The notes under the pieces were generated by a model. The model searched no databases and was not told the DNA's origin. It was given only the letters and a program-made list of their open reading frames with translations. Shown here piece after piece: positions 57,301-64,000 of a stretch of DNA of 64,000 nt. The stretch is from positions 8,185,817-8,249,816 of the forward strand of contig CM024169.1 of the NCBI GenBank assembly GCA_013433145.1. Direction: 5' to 3'. The first letter of the stretch is position 1, and each line of letters starts with the position of its first letter. A program made the translations under genes and the position numbers. Origin of the DNA: Ascaris suum. Lineage: Eukaryota > Nematoda > Chromadorea > Rhabditida > Ascarididae.

Positions 57301-60300
57301 AATATAGGGAAGTTATTCCACGAGATGCACAAAATGGATGAAGTTAAAATAACAGCTATCTTAATTGATCAAATGCAAGATTCTTTAATGCAGAAACCCC
57401 ATTCAGAAACTTGATGTGCTGTGCTGGAGTATCGTACAATAGAAGACTCTCAAACACAAACTGGCTTGAATATGAAGACCTCTCTAAGAATTTATATTCG
57501 ATATAAACTTCCATAAATCAAACGCAAACCTAAGTTATACTTGAGAGATCATCCAAATCTCGGTTGAAAAACGTTCAACTCTCGAACAACAATGTTCAGC
57601 ATCAACAACCAAATACTTTAATAAGCACCGAATGGCATTTAAATATCTGCTAAGGTGATAAAGAAAATAGCAAGGATAATGCGATGAAAAATGCAAGCAT
57701 TCTTGAACCGGAAAATCACTTATATAAAAAGGCCTCGTAGGAAAAGATCATAAGTTTAAAGCTCACTCCTCGAGCATCGCAAGAAATACAAAGCAGAAGA
57801 AATGAGAGAATTCATCAAGAAATTAATGTGCATCATTTTATAAGTCTCTTAGGAAAATAATTGGATAAAACGTACCAAACCTGCTGTTTAAAAAAAAACA
57901 TCATGCTGCCGAATTTATGAGATGACAACAGAGGATAGCAGATCGTCGAATACCAGGCAGTATTTCAGCATAGCAGTATTACTCTTTTCTATTGCCTCTT
58001 CTTTCACACTAATAAACTCGATGAAATACTTGCAGTGGGTGGTATAAAAACAATTACGACACATTATATATCACTAACACAGTTTGAATTTACGTATAAT
58101 ATCGATCGCTTTGCGTATGAAGAACATATGAGTAAGACATGCAAAGTTTTCAAAAATATGTGCCATTTAGCTGCACAATTTGAAATTGCGCGTAATTTAA
58201 TTGCCAATTCATCGTGAATTGCTCGAAGCGGAACTTCAACTTAAAGAAAGGACATCCAATTTGAAGAGTATGGAAATTATTGAGAAAATTATCTGCAACA
58301 AGTGAAATAGGAGCGGAAATTGCATGGCCGATAATGGGAAATAAATATATATTCTGTTGGTGCGCAAATAACTTTTAAATTAGAATCGTTTCACTCTAAG
58401 AGAGGGTATGGTCAATAAGAATGAAAAAAGTTCAATGCCGTCATCATCTCTGAAGAAAGTATAATGAGAAAAAGTATAATGAGAATAATTATGACACTGA
58501 ATGAAGAAGGAAGAAACGAAAAAAGCAATGCATCCGCCTATTTAGAGACGTGGAGCGGATGTGGGAAGGAGAAGGGGAAAGAAGTGTAGATAAAGAAGTC
58601 GATGGCAAGGCGTAGTAACCACATATCCTGGACTTCTAATTTATGGAAGAAAGCAAAAACACTACTACTAAAAATCATTAAATTCGCACAATGCAATATG
58701 TTGTTCGGCAACAAAGGTAAACAAATATTAGCCATCCGGAATAAAATAGGTACTGAGTTTTGTATGCAATATGAATATGTATTTGTAATGTATGGAACAT
58801 TATATTATGCTACATATATTGTGCAGTACTGAATATATTATGCGCCTCTTTATTAAACGCTTATTCACTATATTCGATGTGGCATTTCTTAGCTTTAATG
58901 AATCAATTGTAATGAAGAAATTCAAAGATTTGCGAGCAAGATGAGGCCGGGAGATGGACGTCGACGATAATGCATCACAACAGAGGTAATAAAATGTGCC
59001 TAATAAACTCTAGTAATTCACTAGTTCTGACAGTACATTCGTCATTCGACAAGAAAACCTTCGCAGGTACAGGATGAAGCCTGCTATTGATTTCGATGCT
59101 AATAGATCGGGTTCGAAGTTGTTTCTGCATCACACATCTTGATCATACCGATCAAATTTCTGTCCATTACACCAACTTAGAAAACAGTTACTTTTATCGG
59201 ACTCGAGGTGGTGATTTCGACTTCGAATAAGTAAGAGCAGGTTCTTCAAGTTGGCAATTTTTAAGAGGTGTTGCAAACTTTCGGTGTTAATAAGAATCAC
59301 GTGGGAGGAAGTCATTATGCACAACCTTGTGTTATTCATAACTCACAGTATTTTTGGTCGTTTGAAAGGATTCCCTCACCATTAACTAATGACTATGATT
59401 CTGTTGGTGTTTTTTCGGATAAAAAGAGTTATAATCTAAAATATCTTCGTTATTTCTGCCAATTTTTTGGTTAGATGAATTGTATTGAATTGTCTTGGCC
59501 TAAATGTATTGAATTAGATTAGATTGAATTCATCTTGGCCGTATAGATAGAAAACGAATATCGCACAATATCTGTTTAGATTCAGAATGCATGGGATTCG
59601 AAATGAAACTGCGAAACAATATGAATGTGTAAACAAAAAAATGACCAACCGCTCACGAAAGCCGTTTCCACACGTTTGTGAGCAGAATGTCCACATCGAC
59701 CAGATGGTCCATTCGCCGAATATGTTGGACGATGAGGTGACTGCTTGTAGAGGACAGCGCTCTTTGGGACATGGGACATCTCTTGTCACCAGTGCGTTGT
59801 TATTGCAAGAAAGCGCCTTAAATTTCACACGACGTTGCCTATGCTTGCAATTGCATAAGAATACCTAAATATTCTCCATATTTTCAAACCTATCTCCCAT
59901 GCTTTCATTACTTTCGCAATAAATTCATATATTCGTTTGTGTGTATTTTAGGCAAATTCCATCAATGCTTTCAATTCAATTTCATCAAATCTTAGAGATG
60001 GAATTCTGCAACTGATATTCATATCTTAATATAGCTTTGAATGATAGGGTAGCACAACTGTTCGATCAACTGTATAAATATTTGCAAGCTATCGAAATAA
60101 TTTACCTAACTACTTTATAACAACCATTTCATGCTTGCCTCTCTATGTCTAACCCGTTGGCCAGTTACTTGATTGGTGAAACAGTATTGAGGTGGTTGAA
60201 TCACCCAAGATTCCAACTGAGTTGTCCCTTATTCACTTGGCGATCAACCAAGTCAACCATATGAGCATGTTTAAACATTCAGCTCAAACGCTCAAACCTT

Positions 60301-63300
60301 TATTAGTTCATGTCACTTTTGTTGAGTCTATACTAGAGCCGCGGATTTAAGAATTGGGGGGGGGGGGGGGAATGAAAGATTAAGGCCCCTTTTCTCAACG
60401 CTTCAAATCGAAGATCCTCGAGCAATTAAATAATAAATTTTGATTAACTGTTCAATACCGTAGAAAAATAATGATTATTGAGTAGTCCAACGAAACAAGA
60501 GGATCGGAATTTTCATTTCTGAGCTCCAGTCAAAGAGTCTGAAATTTTCAGCTATCATCTACACAGCGCGACCTTGTGTTTCATAAGGATATAGGTATTG
60601 CCGGCGCTTCATTCGGGTTCATAGAGAACAACCGCCGATAAATGTACTGCGATACTTAGCGAATGCGAAGACGAAAAGTGCGTCTGAATTTTCCCTGCTG
60701 AGATTTAATTAGAATCGTTCCGTGATGTTCGGCAGTTAAAGATTCGCTTATTCTTTAATTCCATAATTGAAACCACAACACATAACACATTAGAATTCTC
60801 TAAGAACTTTTTTTGAAGATGAAACTATTAAAAAAGAGTGCAGCATTAAACTAAGGAAAATTTTCCCGACGTACGCATCTGCACAATTTCAAATGATAGC
60901 AAAATAACTAACAAGGCATTCGCCATCCAAGCAATAGCGATCATTACCACATGGAGCTCCGTTTGGCAGACTATCTCCGAAGAAACGATAATTTCTTTGT
61001 GATCCATGCGTATTACTTACATCGCAGAATACCTTAAAGGTAGTAACAGAAATAATTAGCAGCAATGCAACTTGCAATGAAGAGTCACTTTGAAGTTGTA
61101 TTCAAACTATGCTAATTCCTTGTGCTACTAGAAACGCAGATATCATTGGCGATTAATGAGTTGAGGTTTTTGTTGTAATAGCATTCTAAGAAACGTGTGG
61201 CTTTGGCTCAAAACTGTGTGATCCTAAAGATTGAATTCCACAACTCGACGAAATTAGTCTTAATTTCCACTTAACGGTTGAAGATGCACTACAGGAAAGC
61301 GAAGTGAACATCGAATGTCAAACCTTGCATGCTCTTTGAGGATATCGATTCAGCTGACTTCCGGTTCCGGTCAGCTCCCGGTCATTCTTTAATTTCTTAT
61401 GTTCTGAGCACCTCTCGGTTATATACTGAAAAAAAATGCAATTCGATTGCGCAATGAAATTTAAAACGATGGAGAGAATTTACTTTGCGGTCGACGGAAC
61501 AAGTTCCTTCTCCATTTTTCGGAATGGACGCAACAAAGGAAACTGCGAAAACTATAAAGTTGGTTTAGCACAGGCTATTCAACTGACAGCCGTATTACAA
61601 ATTATAAGAACGCGGTATAAAATTTGAGAAAATTAATGCTCATTAGCAAGGACTACAAAGATCGGATATCGAAATATCCAACCGATGGAAGAACGAACGT
61701 TTATGAACAGTATAGTGACAGGAATAAAACTCGAAATAGAAACTTCTCTAAAAGCTCAAAATACAATCAGAAATTTGATCCACAGTATAAAATTTAAAGA
61801 AGTTTCATCAGTAATCATGCAAATTCTTAGTTACCTACTGATTGCTTCAAAGGATATGTGAGGAAGATACAAATGCACCAAACACGACGCTCGGCTTTCT
61901 TCCTCTTTTATCTCATACTTCCACACGTGGAAGTCTCTTAGATAAGAGTAATTCGCTTCCATGGAAGACAGGACTTATAGTTTAGCAGGGCCTCCAAGTC
62001 CTGGGCTCCGGAGCCACGCGAACAATACTTCATCCCCAATAACCGCCCAATTTAATCTCAAGGATTCCTGGGAAGTTTAAGCGCCCTACAGGCGGCCATT
62101 CTTGGCGTCCGTAGCAGCCCGTAGTCCAATTATCATGCCTAATGCGATACATCTAGCTGAATGCCGTACATCTGGAAAAGGCAAATAAGTGTGAATCAGT
62201 GAGTTTTTTATATATTGATTTTTATTCGCTTTGGTGCAGAAACCATTCGGGAAAAGATTAATAAAGTTGCTAGAAGGCAGATGGAGGTGGAGAGATGGGA
62301 CGGCGGAAAGAAGGAACCGGCACACTGTAATATGGGAAAGAATCAATACTGAAGACATATGAAGAGCAGCAAAGCGGAAATAACTGCAGGAAGGGAAATT
62401 ACATATAGCACCATCTATGAGAGTTGCAGAGGGCAAGGAGGTAGCAGGAAACGCAGGATCTGACAACATTTACCTGTAGAAGCAAAGCTATAATCTCGCA
62501 TTTTGCAACTTCCAAATATTCTTTGTGTTAAGTTCTTCGATATATCCCTCAGCGAATGGGCTATGAACTGGACAACTCAAAATGCACTTATTAAAGAATA
62601 TCAGTGGCATGATGTTATTTTTTTCTCCTCTTCTCAATAATACCGAATAAAACGCAATAGTATTACCCACAATGAGGGGCCTTATATTCATTTAGAAATA
62701 AACAACTGGTAAACGCATATTTACTGTGCAAAACGTGCAAAATCCGTGGAAGGTATGAATAAAATTTAGTTTCCGGCACAGCGAAGTAGTAATACAAAGC
62801 TTCTTCTTCATAAATGAGCAAAATTTAAGGTTTCTGCAGAAGAATGGAGTACTGAACATATATTTTGAAGAATGAGAAAGAACATCGGGGGAACAGGAAA
62901 AAAAGCAGCAAGATCGCTTATGAACTTTTCTCCCTTCCGCAACAAGCATACGCCCTCAATAACTTTATTACGCATGAAAAATTCGGATACCCAGGAAAGA
63001 ATGAAATATTTTTCGACACAAAAACTCATTTGCATTTAAAGTTAACGACGATTTCGTGAGGCAATATTTGAATACTGATTTCCCAGTGAATAATGACAGA
63101 CAGCATCCCTACCAATGTGTTGATTTTCATATTCAGTCGATTTCTTTATTCCGGAAGATAAAACTAAAACAGTATGCAAAAATACGTGTTAAGACGAAAC
63201 AGAACGTTAAAAAAAGGCTGGAACAGCAACACTGTTAACCCAATCGTTAGCAGCACATTTCATTTTTTTTTTTTGCTATTTTGCACTTGCAAAACGCAAT

Positions 63301-63822
63301 TCCATGCATATGACTGCTGTGAGCGGATACCGTGCTAAACTTTTCGGCGCACTTTCATAGCACAGTCCAAATTGCTTGGTACTGGAGATACAGCCTAAAC
63401 GAAAAAGCGCAAGAAGCGTCTTGCGCAAGGAAGGAAAAAACATCCACGTTCATACTCTAGCGGTTTTTCAGTTTGGTGGTCTTTTAGGCAATTCCTTTCA
63501 CTCCGGCATCACTTCGTTTTCTTAATCCAATTCATCCGTAAGGAAAACGAAAAGTTTGGTTGTTGGATGAAGGGCTTGACATAATATGATTGCAAGAGAA
63601 AGCAGTTCGTACCTGATTGACGGTTTTCAATTGTCCAGCACAGCGCCGGCTGCATACAAGTGCTCTAGAGGTGGCGCCAACACATTCTAAACCTCCATTT
63701 GCTGGAAAAGGATTCGAACACGTTCGTATCTCTACGGTCACTCCGATGGCCTTAAAGAGTGAAGGACAAGAACAAGTTTCGCAAGATGCACCACTCCAAC
63801 TTGACCATTGACCATCGACTTT
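48206..63822 (-). CDS. ADAMTS-like secreted protein, C-terminal part (TSP1 repeats), 5' end off window
   Basis: Gene-level entry, minus strand. From N to C: a central TSP1 repeat, the end of an ADAMTS cysteine-rich domain, a diverged half repeat, then six TSP1 repeats to a TAA stop at 48206. The disulphide-bonded TSP1 array and the SLPNGAPCG...C...GEC motif are characteristic of ADAMTS-family extracellular-matrix metalloproteases. In nematodes these remodel basement membrane or cuticle (ADT-1/ADT-2, GON-1, MIG-17). Many TSP1 repeats with little spacer favours an ADT-1-like member, but this is not certain. Signal peptide, prodomain and zinc protease must lie right of 64000. Introns range from about 0.46 to 5.5 kb, and exon boundaries cut TSP1 repeats in the middle. 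Phase agrees at every junction listed except in the 61.0-63.6 kb gap. Confidence 0.85.
49393..49824 (-). CDS. ADAMTS-like: optional Thr/Ser-rich extension
   Basis: The frame stays open for about 144 codons past the 49825 donor. It is rich in Thr, Ser, Pro and Val ([27 protein letters not shown]) with NGT and NAS sequons, then a less simple end [20 protein letters not shown] weak donor GTTA|gtagta (49393) would join the last exon in the same phase. This would insert a mucin-like linker between the last two repeats. Without splicing it stops at 49352, losing the last repeat. Composition argues it is translated in some isoform. Confidence 0.5.
49825..50069 (-). CDS. ADAMTS-like: TSP1 exon (short form)
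   Basis: 81 full codons (tttttttccag|G ... GGGGAG|gtaagg). [20 protein letters not shown] completes one repeat, and a whole repeat follows ([20 protein letters not shown] to CNQGSC). Then GEWDATWGG runs into the last exon. The strong gtaagg donor here and the extended form to 49393 are alternative 3' ends. Confidence 0.92.
51140..51276 (-). CDS. ADAMTS-like: TSP1 exon with GC donor
   Basis: 45 codons plus two bases. Acceptor attttctag|[21 protein letters not shown] finishes the previous repeat, [18 protein letters not shown] starts the next. The exon ends ACAAG|gcatct, a GC rather than GT donor. Phase and the conserved Arg-Cys ([12 protein letters not shown]) support exactly this cut. Confidence 0.9.
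51277..53357. other. ADAMTS-like intron 6
   Basis: About 2 kb. The plus-strand frame 51587-51817 ([20 protein letters not shown] ... then Lys-rich) has coding-like composition but no acceptor, start or family; possibly a relic. Confidence 0.4.
53358..53500 (-). CDS. ADAMTS-like: TSP1 exon
   Basis: Acceptor ttagtgcag|GT was chosen over a nearby better-looking ttccag because only it keeps the TSP1 frame ([16 protein letters not shown] across the junction). Then [20 protein letters not shown]; ends TGCACAAAG|gtacat in phase 0. Confidence 0.92.
53959..54170 (-). CDS. ADAMTS-like: TSP1 exon
   Basis: 70 full codons (actatttcag|A ... GGAG|gtgaga). Completes the previous repeat ([18 protein letters not shown]) and begins another ([20 protein letters not shown]). 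The split Arg codon across the 5.5-kb intron restores GNGFRERRTRFC. Confidence 0.93.
54171..59649. other. ADAMTS-like intron 4 (5.5 kb)
   Basis: Largest intron of this gene; the codon split across it reconstructs a perfect TSP1 repeat. Includes a G-rich tract (55667-55700) and a plus-strand frame 55802-56092 (acceptor-like tttgtcag at its start, Pro-rich end) that I do not accept as a gene. Confidence 0.55.
55667..55700 (+). other. Potential G-quadruplex tract
   Basis: Seven runs of three or more G separated by one to five bases (ggggaggggagggaggggag and on). It satisfies the usual G4 pattern on the plus strand, i.e. the template strand of the ADAMTS-like gene. Confidence 0.75.
59650..59864 (-). 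CDS. ADAMTS-like: half TSP1 repeat plus start of next
   Basis: 71 codons plus two bases (atatttag|GTA ... GAGCG|gttggt). First half [12 protein letters not shown] ... VPCPKERC is the end of a diverged repeat. The second half, [20 protein letters not shown], is a classical TSP1 start with two Trp and CSxTCG. An inner acceptor (gcatag|G, 59838) is possible. Confidence 0.8.
60169..60216 (-). CDS. ADAMTS-like: short linker exon
   Basis: 48-bp exon (acaactcag|TTG ... AATCAA|gtaact), [16 protein letters not shown], phase 0 both ends. Placed here because it supplies a Trp and Cys ahead of the next exon, giving a diverged TSP1-like start comparable in Cys spacing to the central repeat. Its size makes it uncertain. 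Confidence 0.45.
60356..60370 (+). repeat. Poly-G run (15 G)
   Basis: Fifteen consecutive G in the ADAMTS-like intron upstream of the 60169-60216 exon; length may also be affected by sequencing. Confidence 0.95.
60913..61032 (-). CDS. ADAMTS-like: end of cysteine-rich domain
   Basis: 40 codons, phase 0 (acctttaag|GTA ... GCCTT|gttagt). [18 protein letters not shown] and [20 protein letters not shown] match the conserved C-x-(V/L)-x-C ... (V/L)-x-D/N-G-T/A-P-C ... C-x-x-G-x-C end of ADAMTS cysteine-rich domains. An internal GAT|gtaagt looks like a donor but splicing there would remove conserved residues. Confidence 0.82.
61033..63612. other. ADAMTS-like intron(s) with missing cysteine-rich exons
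   Basis: The first half of the cysteine-rich domain should be encoded here. Only the 62090-62171 candidate was found. A second spliced-looking minus-strand segment (cgcag| at about 61545 to |gtaaat at about 61486, frame [19 protein letters not shown]) is possible but not phase-linked. Confidence 0.4.
62090..62171 (-). CDS. Candidate cysteine-rich domain exon of ADAMTS-like gene
   Basis: Strong acceptor (tttgccttttccag|AT) and donor CGCCT|gtaggg. 26 codons, [20 protein letters not shown] then DAKNGR. The Arg-x-Cys-x-x-Leu-Gly pattern fits the N-terminal half of an ADAMTS cysteine-rich domain. It does not share phase with the flanking exons (63613, 61032), so at least two further exons would be required. 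Confidence 0.25.
63613..63822 (-). CDS. ADAMTS-like: central TSP1 repeat exon
   Basis: 70 codons, phase 0 (gtttccag|AAA ... AATCAG|gtacga). Starts [17 protein letters not shown], has [15 protein letters not shown] (the C-x-N-P-x-P-x-N-G-G signature of the ADAMTS central TSP1), then CSRRC and KTVNQ, the usual lead into the cysteine-rich domain. An insertion between the second and third Cys makes it longer than average. Confidence 0.85.
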
Positions 63823-64000
63823 CTGGAAACGCAATCCACATATTCACAATCGTTGCATTATCTATGCAAAACAGGCACACCAACCTATACAATGCAACTC
63901 ATATTAGTTTCTTTGATAGATCATTGCGAACACATCCTCGCATCAACATCAATCTATTCAACTTCCGGCTTACATATACGTGCTTGAACGAAGCTTCTCA

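Noticed and set aside
59103..59120. gggttcgaag, resembling a tRNA B-box
   Set aside because: No A-box or cloverleaf could be folded around it.
61436..61627. Plus-strand 63-codon frame ([17 protein letters not shown]...)
   Set aside because: Starts in a poly-A stretch inside an ADAMTS-like intron, with no splice sites or relatives; both strands look equally open.

Overview
The window is eukaryotic: AT-rich DNA with long introns, GT-AG splice sites, (AT)n arrays and no prokaryotic-style operons. It looks like a chromadorean nematode, probably one of the long-intron (parasitic) lineages. The main reason is that the left third holds the short nematode form of BRUCE/BIRC6 (UBC-17-like). Species cannot be fixed from the sequence alone.

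Left third (about 0.4-20.7 kb, minus strand): a UBC-17 / BIRC6-type ubiquitin-conjugating enzyme. I reconstructed 12 exons whose splice phases all agree, from an ATG at 20674 to 412. They give about 610 codons. The last roughly 120 residues lie off the left edge. The E2 core spans exons 10-12, with the catalytic Cys in exon 11. The long introns hold an old interspersed repeat, a (TA)n array and, on the opposite strand, a possible two-exon gene for a tiny secreted peptide (12200-13272).

Middle (about 20.7-47.7 kb): poorly recognisable. On the plus strand I can assemble a phase-consistent series of exons (30588-36793) for an unknown protein, plus probable C-terminal exons at 37804-38110 and 41083-41145. 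There is also a 57-unit (AT)n array, a 29-bp degenerate minisatellite and a stop-interrupted coding relic near 43.2-43.7 kb.

Right third (47.7-64 kb, minus strand): the C-terminal part of a secreted ADAMTS-like protein. It has a central TSP1 repeat, the end of a cysteine-rich domain, then about seven TSP1 repeats, ending at 48206. Its signal peptide and metalloprotease lie beyond the right edge. Notable details are a GC-AG intron, an alternative 5' splice site that would add a Thr/Ser-rich linker, and no recognisable spacer. About 260 bp after its stop codon, a short secreted-protein exon begins with weak resemblance to trypsin-family proteases.

The two confident genes are not functionally linked: one is an intracellular ubiquitin-pathway enzyme, the other an extracellular-matrix protein.
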